Assembly: GCA_964503595.1 (NCBI GenBank)
Contig: CAZDAM010000014.1
Location: 1-42,771, forward strand
Direction: 5' to 3'
From: CAZDAM01 sp964503595
GTDB taxonomy: Bacteria > Muiribacteriota > UBA6191
Length of the DNA: 42,771 nt
The notes under the pieces were generated by a model. The model was not told the origin of the DNA. It was given only the letters and a program-made list of their open reading frames with translations, and searched no databases. How positions within the stretch are numbered: position 1 is the stretch's first letter; every line of letters begins with the position of its first letter. Shown piece by piece: positions 1-7,971 of this stretch. The position numbers and the translations under genes were made by a program.

Positions 1-1005
1 GCAGTTTTGAGGACAAATGATCTGCCTTCTTCAGTAGATGGACTGGAAGATGATGAAAAATATGCTGTTTATGATGCAGTTCTGGGCTTTCTACAGGAGG
101 AGATCCGGCGTGGGGGGGAACTGGAAATCAATACCAGTCTGTCCCCGGTTTCTTATCCGTCCCTGAATATGGCCTACGATGGAGGCCAGTCTTCCCGATC
201 TGCTGTAGAGGGAAGTGCGGTGCGCCTCTTTGGCTTTGAAGGAGAGGTTTTTTACCGCGGTTTTCCGACTCTTGGGAGTGCCGGGAATGAAGGAAGGGCC
301 TTCCTGTCTCAGAGCGTAAGACCCATGAATGAAGTGATTCGGAGGGAAGAAGGCATTCTTGCTCCGATGTCCGGGGTTGAGGGACTGACAGGGAATGATG
401 ATGCGATTGATAAGCAGGTTCCCTGGAAAGAGCCGGTGCTTTACAGCTATGTTTATTACAACCATAGTGGCATGACAGGCTGGGAGCACTTCCGGCGGGA
501 TCACACACTGAAAACCGGTAGTGGAAAAACCCATATGAAGGTGGATGGCATCATGGCAATCAATGGTGCAGTCCATTTTGAAGGAGATTACCTGGTTGAA
601 GGCTGCGGAGTGCTTCTGGTGAAAGGTCCGATCACCATTACCGGAGAGATCGCCAAATCCGGGGGGGCTGGCAGTGCCGACTGCCTGATTTTATCCACTC
701 GTTCCCAGAGTGTAGATGAACAGCCGGCGGGCGGATTCCTGATTCAGACTGAACAGGAAATTCAGGCCATGCTCCAGGCCCTTAGTTATAACGTTACGGA
801 AAAAACGGCCAGTCTGAGAACTTCCGGTGGAGACTTTCATATTCTGGGTGGAGTGCAGGCAAATACACTGAATCAGCGGGATCTGAGCCCTGGAAGCACA
901 ATTACCTATGATCCGGTTTTCAGCCGGTCCTACAGGTCACTTACCTTTGCGGTTCCCGTTCATCTCTATAAAATCCATAACAAAAGCAGGACCCTGGAGC
1001 TTTGA
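1..1005 (+). CDS. hypothetical protein in a pilin-like operon, 5' end outside window
   Basis: The reading frame is open from base 1, so the true start probably lies upstream; the TTG at 7 could only serve as an internal start. At least 334 residues are visible. I do not recognise the family. The C-terminal half, around GKTHMKVDGIMAINGAVHFEG and the following LVEGCGVLLVKGPITITGEI, alternates short hydrophobic strands with glycines. That resembles a right-handed beta-helix or bactofilin-like fold, but this is inference only. The stop overlaps the next ATG by one base (TGATG), so translation is probably coupled to the next gene. The prepilin gene that ends the operon suggests a role in a type IV pilus or type II secretion-like machine, possibly as a non-pilin accessory or large minor-pilin subunit. 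A PilX-like class I methylation motif could lie upstream of the window edge. Confidence 0.6.
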   Translation, partial: AVLRTNDLPSSVDGLEDDEKYAVYDAVLGFLQEEIRRGGELEINTSLSPVSYPSLNMAYDGGQSSRSAVEGSAVRLFGFEGEVFYRGFPTLGSAGNEGRAFLSQSVRPMNEVIRREEGILAPMSGVEGLTGNDDAIDKQVPWKEPVLYSYVYYNHSGMTGWEHFRRDHTLKTGSGKTHMKVDGIMAINGAVHFEGDYLVEGCGVLLVKGPITITGEIAKSGGAGSADCLILSTRSQSVDEQPAGGFLIQTEQEIQAMLQALSYNVTEKTASLRTSGGDFHILGGVQANTLNQRDLSPGSTITYDPVFSRSYRSLTFAVPVHLYKIHNKSRTLEL

Positions 1006-1343
1006 TGCAGGATTTGATGGAATGGCTTGAAGAACATGCAGTGATTGCTCTTGGAGGGGTTTTACTGGTTCTTCTCTTTTTGGGGATTCTGATGATACGA
1101 GGTTGTGGTTCTTCTGCAAAAAAGCCCGTGGAATTGCCCCAAAAGGCGTTATTTGAAAAAGTGGAAATTCAGGACGGGCAGCAGGGGGTTGAGGTTTTGC
1201 CGGTAGCGACCAAAAATTGGGAGAATCTGCCCAGAGTCTCGGTGGATTCCCGGGAACGAATCTGGCCGAAGAGTCCTTATGAAGCCCGGCAAAATCTGGA
1301 AAATGCCTTTGAAGATGCAAAGGCTTTGGGTGATCAGCAATGA
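1005..1343 (+). CDS. small single-pass membrane protein
   Basis: A 112-residue protein. The ATG at 1005 is chosen over the TTG at 1002 because it gives the usual one-base stop-start overlap with the preceding gene. Residues about 13-33 (VIALGGVLLVLLFLGILMI) form one clear membrane helix, followed by RGCGSS and a hydrophilic C-terminal tail of about 75 residues that is probably periplasmic. Its stop overlaps the next start as ATGA at 1340-1343. No family is recognised. Size, single helix and position among overlapping pilus-type genes would suit a small assembly or scaffold component, but the sequence does not prove that. Confidence 0.6.
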   Translation: MQDLMEWLEEHAVIALGGVLLVLLFLGILMIRGCGSSAKKPVELPQKALFEKVEIQDGQQGVEVLPVATKNWENLPRVSVDSRERIWPKSPYEARQNLENAFEDAKALGDQQ

Positions 1344-2146
1344 AGAAGATTCCGGGAATCATCATTTTTTTGTTTGTCTGTTCTGCTTTGTGGTCTGAAG
1401 AAGTTCTTTTGCGCTATCAGTCCGCTGGGTCTGAGCCGTTGAGATTTCGCTTTGTCAGTGAGCTTGATGGACAGTATGTCAGTCCGGCAGAAATTCAGAC
1501 GACTTCCCAGAAACTCAGTGGCTTCTTTGAAGATGCCTACAGCGGCATGAGTTTTCTGAAACGGCCCCTGATCCAAAGAAGCTATACTCTGGAAAAATAT
1601 ATTCTGAATGGTGAAAATCAGGAAGTCAGAGAGGCTTTTGCCAACCTCATGTCCTACCGTTATGAACAGGATCCCGTTCTGGGTATGGTTGCCAAGATTG
1701 AGTATCCAAAGTTTGATCCATCGGATGTCATGGAAATGGTGATCCAGTTTCCTCAAAAGCCCGTCAAGGTGGGAGAAACCTTTCCGGTGAAATGGGTGAC
1801 CTATATGGGGCCGAAACAGGGAGAGAAATTTGATCCGACTCCCCTTCAGGGAGGATTTCGGCTGGTGGGAGTTGCGAAAGGAATGGCCAGGCTTCAAGGC
1901 CGGCTTGAAGCTCGTACACCTGTTCCGGATGGGGTCAAAATGATTGGCAGGGTAGCAGTAAAGGCCGAAATGATTTTTGATCTTGAAAAAGGGTTTTTCA
2001 GGGAGGGGCAGAGCATTCAGGAAGTGGCCTGGGAATCCCGTACCGAACTGGCCCGGATCTTTGCCCGTCAGGCCAAGGATGGGGAGAGGCTGGGCTATAA
2101 GGTTCAGTTCAAATACCGTTTTAAACTTGATGAGGATGCCAGGTGA
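1340..2146 (+). CDS. secreted hypothetical protein
   Basis: A 268-residue protein with a good Sec signal peptide (MKKIPGIIIFLFVCSALWSE). The mature part is rich in beta-strand-like segments (FRFVSELDGQYVSPAEIQTT; GETFPVKWVTYMG). It has no cysteine pattern and no motif I recognise. The start overlaps the preceding stop (ATGA) and the stop overlaps the next start (GTGA at 2143-2146), so it is the third gene of a tightly coupled operon. A periplasmic or outer-membrane-associated accessory of a pilus-like system is the best contextual guess; the fold resembles generic periplasmic DUFs that bind or measure a ligand. Confidence 0.6.
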   Translation: MKKIPGIIIFLFVCSALWSEEVLLRYQSAGSEPLRFRFVSELDGQYVSPAEIQTTSQKLSGFFEDAYSGMSFLKRPLIQRSYTLEKYILNGENQEVREAFANLMSYRYEQDPVLGMVAKIEYPKFDPSDVMEMVIQFPQKPVKVGETFPVKWVTYMGPKQGEKFDPTPLQGGFRLVGVAKGMARLQGRLEARTPVPDGVKMIGRVAVKAEMIFDLEKGFFREGQSIQEVAWESRTELARIFARQAKDGERLGYKVQFKYRFKLDEDAR

Positions 2147-2616
2147 GGAAATCAGGTTTTACTCTGGTGGAAATCATGGTGGCTACGGTCATCATTGTTT
2201 TGGCCGTGATTCCCATTTTTGACATGATTTCCGGAGCGAACAAGGCAATGGCGAGCATTGAGGAAGAAGCGATTGGTTTTGCCCTGGCTGCAGAGGGCAT
2301 TGAGTTTTTAAACAGCCTTGGTTACAGAGAGCTTCTTGTGGTCAAGGACAGCGTACCCTTTCTTCCTTTTCAGAAAACGAAGTCCTCTTATATTGCCCTT
2401 GAAGAAGAGATGAAACCTCTTCAGGTGGGAGGCGTCGGTTTTGAATATGCCAAAGAAACTCACAGGGGTTTCAGCCGTAAGCTGGAAGTGGTTCTGCCGG
2501 ATCCCAAGAACCCGCGGGCGATCCGGGTAGTGGCAACGGTTCGCTGGCACAGTCGTCTGCGCCAGGGAAAAGAAGGGGAAATCCAGCTCAGCTTCATGAA
2601 ATTCGAGTTGGATTAG
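2143..2616 (+). CDS. prepilin-like protein with N-terminal methylation motif
   Basis: A 157-residue protein starting with GTG inside a GTGA overlap. The N-terminus MRKSGFTLVEIMVATVIIVL carries the type III/IV prepilin peptidase signal: short basic leader, G before F, and E at +5 of the mature protein, followed by a hydrophobic helix to about residue 33. The peptidase would cut after G5 and N-methylate F6. The remaining 125 residues are a globular domain ending in strands (VRVVATVRWHS), typical of minor pilins or pseudopilins of the PilV/GspI type. It is the last gene of the left operon. No terminator is visible after it. Confidence 0.85.
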   Translation: MRKSGFTLVEIMVATVIIVLAVIPIFDMISGANKAMASIEEEAIGFALAAEGIEFLNSLGYRELLVVKDSVPFLPFQKTKSSYIALEEEMKPLQVGGVGFEYAKETHRGFSRKLEVVLPDPKNPRAIRVVATVRWHSRLRQGKEGEIQLSFMKFELD

Positions 2617-2810
2617 TTTTCAGACAAAATTCAGTCAGCTGCTGGTGGTTCTGTAAATCTTCGCCGGGTGAAGCCATTCATCGGGTTTTTGTTTCCCAAC
2701 AGAATTTTCTCAGCCTCCGATATGGGATTTCGGAGGAGCATTATGGTTTCGGTTCGGGAAAAACTGATGGAAGTTTTCCCAGTCAGGCTTTGAGAACCAA
2801 GACTTTGAGG

Positions 2811-2945
2811 ATGCAGATGGTCTTGTGTGAAGAGGTTGACATGGTACGTCAATCCAGTGTGGATTTGAGCCGATTGTCGGACGAGGATTTGCACCAAATG
2901 GGTGCAAGACTCCTGAAGCCTTCCAAGTATGGATTCTTCTCATAA
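2811..2945 (+). pseudogene. possible N-terminal scrap of an HNH-endonuclease gene
   Basis: The frame is open from 2619 to the stop at 2943-2945 and has its first ATG at 2811, giving at most 44 codons. The segment DLSRLSDEDLHQMGARLL (2862-2918) resembles the first helix of the HNH-endonuclease family common in Bdellovibrio-like genomes (pattern LSDxELLxxxxxLV). The rest of such a protein is missing. The decayed HNH catalytic domain about 100 bp downstream is on the opposite strand, so the two pieces are tail to tail. They could come from one inverted gene or from two separate insertions. The match is short and from memory. Confidence 0.3.
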
Positions 2946-3027
2946 GTAGAGTTTGGATGAATGTCGCGCGAATTGTTCTGAAAGAAGGAGAAGTCAGGGT
3001 GCAGCTACAGATACTTTTGAAACTTTT

Positions 3028-3435
3028 CTATTTGGAGGTCCTTGCCAAGGAAGTTGTCCAGCAAAAAAATGGGTGAATATTGGGAAAGGGTCGTAATGAA
3101 GAGACTTCTGAGTTGCTAGAGTAATTTGCATAAAAATAAAGAAACCCGGGTTTTGCGTATTCCCGGCCCCTTTCATGCACCAGAGCATGATGCCTGAAGC
3201 AGAGCGTCATCAGATTTTTTACCGTGTTCTTTCCGCCTTTTGAGACCGGAATTCTATGGTGGATATGCAAAAACCGCCTTCCTTCACAGCGCTTTCCTTT
3301 GAAGTGGAAAGTGCACTGGCCCTGATCGCGCAGATTGACAGCATGCTTTACCTCTGCCGGAATCGGTTTTCTTTTCTGTCCTGTGACAGACGTTTTTGAC
3401 CCGGGATTTCCTGCCTGTCCCGTGACAGATTCCAA
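3028..3435 (-). pseudogene. HNH endonuclease, N-terminally truncated remnant
   Basis: A 135-codon frame that begins at a TTG. Residues about 21-90 form an HNH nuclease domain. The visible pattern is RKPIPAEVKHAV, RDQGQC, a second zinc-type Cys in KGKRC, the catalytic IHHRIPVSKGG, then N-x-K-N-L-x-x-LC-x-x-HH and a final VH. These match the conserved Cys pairs and the H-N-H core. Family members I know are about 300-400 residues with a long helical N-terminal region. Here that region is absent, and upstream sequence continues only in other frames. The tail after HERGREYAKPG does not look conserved. It has no plausible ribosome site. Best read as a decayed mobile or selfish nuclease gene; a small free-standing HNH protein is the alternative. 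Confidence 0.65.
3376..3428. repeat. two 15-bp direct repeats, each a small dyad
   Basis: CTGTCCTGTGACAGA at 3376-3390 and CTGTCCCGTGACAGA at 3415-3429 differ at one base and lie 39 bp apart. Each is itself a 5-bp inverted repeat with a 4-base centre (CTGTC-N4-GACAG). A related form sits in the second copy of the 69-bp repeat at 27566-27580. They lie at the 5' edge of the HNH remnant, so they could be a recombination or protein-binding site, or just the trace of a slippage duplication. Confidence 0.6.
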
Positions 3436-3485
3436 ACGGCAAAACGAAAGGAATCGATCTGGCTGTGTACTTGTGTAAAGTGCTC
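3417..3485 (-). repeat. 69-bp dispersed repeat, copy A
   Basis: Read on the minus strand, this begins about 13 bases after the stop of the 3499-4791 gene, with GAGCACTTTACA, and runs through GCCAGATCGATTCC and TTTCGTTTTGC to GGAATCTGTCACGGGAC. It aligns with 27568-27635 at roughly four bases in five, with one gap, in the same orientation. The core GATTCC-N16-GGAATC is an inverted repeat able to form a hairpin. This copy adjoins the HNH remnant; the other copy does not. Confidence 0.8.
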
Positions 3486-3498
3486 CAGGAAAACTCTC

Positions 3499-4791
3499 TT
3501 AGAATTTTTGAATCTGCTGGAGAAGAACCCTCTCCATTCGCTTGGGTCGGTTTCTTCGCCTTTCTTCCATTTCATAGAGCCATTCTTCTTCCATTTTACG
3601 CAGTTTCCAGTCTTCCCAGGATTCCTGGTCCGGAAACATATCCCGAAGGATTTCCCGATGAGTGATATAGGCTGAAAGGCAGTGCTGGGTGAAGTCGATA
3701 CGGGTATGGATTTCGTTCTTGATAGAATGGCGAAAGCCTCCGATTGCCAGATTGGGATTGGACATTGCTTTTTCGTATTCCTTACCATCAAAGGTCTGGG
3801 CTTTTGTTCTGGAATTGGCCTTGAGCTGGAAGGTTCTGAGATGTCTTAAGTGGCGGGTGAGGCGGTAGAGATCCTGTCGATCGACTTCTCCTGTCTGAAG
3901 CTGATTGGCTCTTAGGTAGTAGGCCCATCCTTCGGCCTGGGAGCAGGAGTTGGCAGTGGTTTCCTGAAGAGGCCAGCGGCTTTCAAACTGGAGGAGGTGT
4001 CTTGCTTTCAGAGTCTGGGCTTCGTCATACCAGTCGGGCTGCTTCCATTCCATGTGAAGGCGGGAAACCAGAGCAGACCAGTGAGATGTCTGGGCGACTT
4101 CAAACGGGGTCAGTTCCCGTTCATACATGGCCATGAATTCCTGGAGAATCGGATGCATGTGTTTGCGATCGTAGGCCATATGAAAAAGGGTGAAGGCCAG
4201 AAAGAACTGGACGGTAGCGTAGGGTTCGGCATCCCGGTTGATTTTTTCGAGGTAGGTTTCCTTGGTGTTGATCAGTTCAGGAAGGCCATGGTTGCGGTTG
4301 TAGAGATAAACCAGTGTATTCATCAGCTGAACATAGAGTTCCCCGCGAAACTCGAAGGCACCTGGATGTTTCCATTCCAGCCAGAAGCAGCCGGCCAGAT
4401 AAAGGCAGATGGTTCCTGTATAGGCTTCATTCGTATCCGAAATGATTCTGAGAGTTTTTTCGATCGGGATGAAGGTACTGCTATTGCGTTCAAAGTACTG
4501 AATCGCTTTGGTCAGCATTCCCTTGATGGTCTGATCTTTGCCATCCCATGCCTGGGCGAGAGCAAAAAAGGTTCCGGCCTGCCGGACCATGATCCCGGTA
4601 TTGATGCTTCTGCCTTCAAAGGGAAGATGATCGTAAAGCCATGAACCATCGGGTCTCTGACGATTTTTCAGAAACTGAATGGCGCGCGAGATTGTGGTCT
4701 CGAAGGTCTGGTTGAGAACCAGATCCTCGCGCACCAGAGGCTGGGCATGAAGAGGGGTCAGAATGAGAAAGAGAATCCACAGAAATCTCAT
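3499..4791 (-). CDS. secreted alpha-helical (toroid-like) protein in a glycan operon
   Basis: The ATG at 4791 is chosen because it starts a signal peptide (MRFLWILFLILTPLHAQ) and overlaps the upstream stop as ATGA; the longer frame to 4908 lies inside the neighbour. This gives 430 residues. The mature protein is almost all helical. It opens with ETTISRAIQFLKNRQRPDGS, the RAxxFLxxxQxxDGSW pattern seen in alpha/alpha-toroid proteins (terpene cyclases, C5-epimerases, GH-like barrels). I cannot assign catalytic residues. Position directly after a TagA-type glycosyltransferase suggests action on an exported glycan, for example as a lyase, epimerase or binding protein. The C-terminus is basic and arginine-rich. 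The 69-bp repeat follows its stop. Confidence 0.7.
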   Translation of the reverse strand: MRFLWILFLILTPLHAQPLVREDLVLNQTFETTISRAIQFLKNRQRPDGSWLYDHLPFEGRSINTGIMVRQAGTFFALAQAWDGKDQTIKGMLTKAIQYFERNSSTFIPIEKTLRIISDTNEAYTGTICLYLAGCFWLEWKHPGAFEFRGELYVQLMNTLVYLYNRNHGLPELINTKETYLEKINRDAEPYATVQFFLAFTLFHMAYDRKHMHPILQEFMAMYERELTPFEVAQTSHWSALVSRLHMEWKQPDWYDEAQTLKARHLLQFESRWPLQETTANSCSQAEGWAYYLRANQLQTGEVDRQDLYRLTRHLRHLRTFQLKANSRTKAQTFDGKEYEKAMSNPNLAIGGFRHSIKNEIHTRIDFTQHCLSAYITHREILRDMFPDQESWEDWKLRKMEEEWLYEMEERRRNRPKRMERVLLQQIQKF

Positions 4792-6563
4792 GGTCTTTCT
4801 GTCTGATCGCCAATTGTCAGCTTTTCCTGAAGGACTTTGAGAATATAGAAGGGAAGCTGCCAGACTCGGGTCAGACGCCAGGGCTCCTTGAGGGTTCTCC
4901 AGAGCCATTCCAGCCCAAAGTCCTGAATGATTTTCGGACAGCGGATAATCTTTCCGGAGATGACATCCAAAGACCCGCCAATGCCGACACCAAGTTTGAC
5001 CTTCAGTTGATCGCGGTGGCGATCCAGAAATTCCTCCTGGCGAGGAACTCCCATGGCAACCAGCAGGATGCCGGCTTTGGAGTCGTTGATGCGGGCAATG
5101 ATGGAAGCTTCATCATGAGTCTTGAAATAGCCGTTGCGGGTTCCGGCAATCTGAAGTCCGGGGTGCTGTTCCCTCAGTTTTTCCAAAGCGGCCTGAAGGA
5201 TTTCTTCCCTGGCCCCAAGGATGTAGACCGAAAGAGCTTCTTCCTCTGCCACTCTTAAGAGATCATGAACAAATTCCACACCGGGAATCCTCTCAAGAAT
5301 CGGCCTTTCCTTCAAAAAGATCGAGGTCCACAGTACACCTGCACCATCGGGAATGGCCAGCCATGCCTGATTCAGGATACGGGCAAACTCGGAATCCTGA
5401 ACGGTCCTGTAAAGACACAGGGCATCCGGGGTGACAAGATGGTGCATGTGACGAAACGGCTTCTTCAGAAGCTCCCGGATCAGTTCGACGGCCCGTTCCC
5501 GTTTTCCACGGAAAATGCGGGTACCGAATAAAACGATATGATCCTGGGAAGGAAAGAAAATCTCCCGGTACTGGATACGCCGCTTGAGAAAAATGGCTTG
5601 GGCCAGCCGCAGAAAGAGGACAATGGAAAAAAGGCTCATGCCGGCAATCCACAGAACCTTGCCTTCAAACAGAATAGCTGCCATCAGAATGAAATTCAGG
5701 CAGAGACTGGCAATGATGACAAAGATATTCACCGAACGGGTGGTGAAGCGCCAGAGAATCTGGGGCTTTTCGGCCAGGGTGCCTCCACCGAACTTGTACT
5801 GGATATGGGTGTAGAAGATCAGGAATGCGAAGAATACGACGGGAAGAAGGAAGATCCCAAGCGTCATTCCGACGGATACCAGGGCGATTTTTTTGGAAGT
5901 CGCCACAATCGAGAGAATGCCAATCAGAATGGAGATGGAGGAGGACAGAACCGGGGAAAACAGTCCTTTGCGCTGGCCCAGAATGGTGTAGAGCCAGAAA
6001 AGTCCGCAGGCGGGGGCCAGGGCCAGGGTAAAGGGGAGAGATCCTTCATTGATCGTAGGCTGAACCTGAAGGGCAAACAGGAGAGTATGGCAGATGATTG
6101 CAGCGATTCCCGGGAGTAGTCCATCCAGGATATTGACCAGGTTCAGAAGAGAGCAGAGAAAAAGCAGCCAGAAATAAGAAACAAACCAGGTTTTCTGGTC
6201 CAGAAAGTAAAGTCCTCCATCAGGGTTGGTAACAAAACCGATCGAAAGACCAAAAGAGACCAGCAGTCCCAGAACGATGATTTCGGCCCAGAAGAAGACA
6301 TGGGTTTTGAGATCCCGGTCCTTGAGCAGAACATCAAGAATGAGGAAAGGAGGAAACAGAAGATGCAGATGATGCTCGATTTCGGGATTATCAATTGCAA
6401 AAACCAGTAGTCCATAAAGGGCCAGGGCGTCGAGAGTTCCCTGCCGGTAAAGGCGTTGAAGGCCCGATAGCCAGCTCATTCTGGTAAACAGAAATGAACT
6501 GGCTTCGATCCAGAGCCACATCAGAAAGAGGCTCTTGAGATAAATGGAATAGGCCTCGGCCAA
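4788..6563 (-). CDS. WecA/TagO-like membrane domain fused to WecG/TagA/CpsF glycosyltransferase
   Basis: A 591-residue fusion. Residues 1-335 contain about nine membrane helices. Residues 74-156 align in order with polyprenyl-phosphate sugar-1-phosphate transferases of the WecA/TagO/MraY type: a loop at ILDVLLKDRD where these have GLLDD, then helices, then NLVNILDGLLPGIAAI where they have NxxNxxDGxDGLaaG. The Asp pair is not conserved and part of the DG motif is changed, so activity is doubtful. Residues 370-580 are a GT26 domain: TPDA, IPDGAGVLW, GVPRQEEFL and GVGIGGSLDVISG. GT26 enzymes add the second sugar to a lipid-linked precursor. The TTG at 6563, three bases after the scoB stop, is used as start; an ATG at 6521 is possible. 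A single chain may tether sugar addition to the membrane carrier. Confidence 0.8.
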   Translation of the reverse strand: MAEAYSIYLKSLFLMWLWIEASSFLFTRMSWLSGLQRLYRQGTLDALALYGLLVFAIDNPEIEHHLHLLFPPFLILDVLLKDRDLKTHVFFWAEIIVLGLLVSFGLSIGFVTNPDGGLYFLDQKTWFVSYFWLLFLCSLLNLVNILDGLLPGIAAIICHTLLFALQVQPTINEGSLPFTLALAPACGLFWLYTILGQRKGLFSPVLSSSISILIGILSIVATSKKIALVSVGMTLGIFLLPVVFFAFLIFYTHIQYKFGGGTLAEKPQILWRFTTRSVNIFVIIASLCLNFILMAAILFEGKVLWIAGMSLFSIVLFLRLAQAIFLKRRIQYREIFFPSQDHIVLFGTRIFRGKRERAVELIRELLKKPFRHMHHLVTPDALCLYRTVQDSEFARILNQAWLAIPDGAGVLWTSIFLKERPILERIPGVEFVHDLLRVAEEEALSVYILGAREEILQAALEKLREQHPGLQIAGTRNGYFKTHDEASIIARINDSKAGILLVAMGVPRQEEFLDRHRDQLKVKLGVGIGGSLDVISGKIIRCPKIIQDFGLEWLWRTLKEPWRLTRVWQLPFYILKVLQEKLTIGDQTERP

Positions 6564-6566
6564 GGT

Positions 6567-7229
6567 TTAGTAGGCTCCCACCTTCACATCATCACTGACC
6601 CGGATGCGGGCCTCTGTTTTTTCGAGAACCTCGTCGACACTGACTCCTTCAGAAGTTTCCAGAAGAAGCAGCCCATCATCGGTCACGTCCATAACGGCCA
6701 GATCGCTGACGATGCGTTTGACACAGGCTGTCCCGGTCAGGGGGAGCCCGCATTCCGGCAGAATTTTGGAGTTTCCGGCCTTGTCCGTATGCATCATGGC
6801 GACAATGACATTAGGGCTGGCGGCCACAAGATCCATGGCACCGCCCATGCCCTTGACCAGTTTCCCGGGGACCATATAGTTGGCGATGTCACCTTTTTCA
6901 CTGACTTCCATGGCACCCAGAACGGTTGCGTCAATATGACCACCACGAATCATCGCAAAGGAATCCGAAGAGCTGAAAAAGACGGCTCCGGGAGCAGTTG
7001 TGATGGTTTCCTTGCCCGCATTGATCAGATCCGGATCCTCACAGCCTTCGAAAGGGTAGGGTCCAATGCCCAGAAGTCCGTTTTCCGACTGGAGGTGGAT
7101 CGTGATCCCTTCGGGAATATAATTGGCCACCATCGTTGGGATCCCAATCCCCAGATTGACGTAAAAGCCGTCCTGGAGTTCTTTAGCGATGCGGCGGGCG
7201 ATTTGTTCTTTTTTCGATACGCCTGTCAT
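6567..7229 (-). CDS. scoB: 3-oxoacid CoA-transferase subunit B
   Basis: A 220-residue beta subunit of a succinyl-CoA:3-ketoacid or acetate:acetoacetate CoA-transferase. It moves CoA between acetoacetate and succinate or acetate in the cytoplasm. The motif QSENGLLGIGP holds the catalytic Glu that forms the enzyme-CoA thioester. GGHIDATVLGAMEV and GKLVKGMGGAMDL are the usual family blocks. The ATG at 7229 has a good ribosome site (GGGAGAGCACT) and gives the standard length; the longer frame to 7328 lies inside scoA. It overlaps scoA by 47 bp, more than is usual. Whether succinate or acetate is the co-substrate cannot be told from sequence. Confidence 0.93.
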   Translation of the reverse strand: MTGVSKKEQIARRIAKELQDGFYVNLGIGIPTMVANYIPEGITIHLQSENGLLGIGPYPFEGCEDPDLINAGKETITTAPGAVFFSSSDSFAMIRGGHIDATVLGAMEVSEKGDIANYMVPGKLVKGMGGAMDLVAASPNVIVAMMHTDKAGNSKILPECGLPLTGTACVKRIVSDLAVMDVTDDGLLLLETSEGVSVDEVLEKTEARIRVSDDVKVGAY

Positions 7230-7884
7230 AGTGCTCTCCCTTGACGATGTAATCCACATAAATGGAGGGTGTGACAATATGTTCGGGATTGAGTTCCCCG
7301 GTTTCCACGATTTCTTCGACTTCGACAATCGTGATTTTGCCGGCTGTCGCCATCATGGGATTGAAGTTGCGGGCGGTGTAACGAAACACCAGATTGCCCA
7401 GCTTGTCGGCTTTATGGGCCTTGATGATGGCAACATCCGCTTTGAAAGCAGTTTCAAGAACATAGCCCTTGCCATCAATGGTGCGGGCTTCCTTGCCTTC
7501 GGCAACTTTGGTTCCGTATCCGGTTGGGGTGAAAAAAGCGGGAATGCCTGCTCCGCCGGCCCGGATGCGTTCGGCCAGAGTTCCCTGAGGAACCAGGGTG
7601 ACATCCAGTTGTTCTGCCAAGAACAGCTCTTCCAGTTCTTTGTTCTCTCCAATATAGGATGCGTAAAGTTTGACAATCTGGCGGTTGGAGATGAGGCGTC
7701 CATTACCCCAGCCATCCACACTTCCGTTGTTGGATATCAGGGTCAGGTTCTTTGTGCCCTGATCGGCCAGGGCGTGAACCAGATTCTCCGGAAATCCACA
7801 GACCCCAAAGCCACCAACCATGATGGTATCGCCATCTTTGACAAATTTTACGGCTTCCTTGCTGGATGAAAGAATTTTTGCCAT
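7183..7884 (-). CDS. scoA: 3-oxoacid CoA-transferase subunit A
   Basis: A 233-residue alpha subunit, partner of scoB. GGFGVCGFPENL near residue 25 is the CoA-binding glycine-rich loop; RAGGAGIPAFFTPTGYGT and the later NPMMATAGKITIVEVE are conserved family blocks. The ATG at 7884 is preceded by GGAGAAGAG at normal spacing. A promoter with an extended -10 lies about 38 bp upstream, so this is likely the first gene of an operon scoA-scoB-glycosyltransferase-toroid protein. The pairing of ketone-body metabolism with surface-glycan genes looks like chance operon packing. Confidence 0.93.
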   Translation of the reverse strand: MAKILSSSKEAVKFVKDGDTIMVGGFGVCGFPENLVHALADQGTKNLTLISNNGSVDGWGNGRLISNRQIVKLYASYIGENKELEELFLAEQLDVTLVPQGTLAERIRAGGAGIPAFFTPTGYGTKVAEGKEARTIDGKGYVLETAFKADVAIIKAHKADKLGNLVFRYTARNFNPMMATAGKITIVEVEEIVETGELNPEHIVTPSIYVDYIVKGEHYDRRIEKRTNRPPHR

Positions 7885-7921
7885 CTCTTCTCCAATTCTG
7901 TCAGGTTGCCTGTACCGGTGC

Positions 7922-7930
7922 ATTCTAGCA
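7922..7930 (-). promoter_or_regulatory. extended -10 promoter for scoA
   Basis: On the minus strand TGCTAGAAT gives an extended -10 (TGn plus TAGAAT) with no good -35. Transcription would start near 7915, leaving a leader of about 30 bases that contains the ribosome site. Confidence 0.5.
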
Positions 7931-7971
7931 GAAAATCGAACTGAAGTTCCTGCTATCTGCAGCCTTCAGGA

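Noticed and set aside
3997..4644. Long plus-strand frame of 215 codons inside the toroid-protein gene
   Set aside because: It is the antisense shadow of a gene with signal peptide, coupling to its neighbour and family-like helices; the frame itself has no recognisable protein character or ribosome site.
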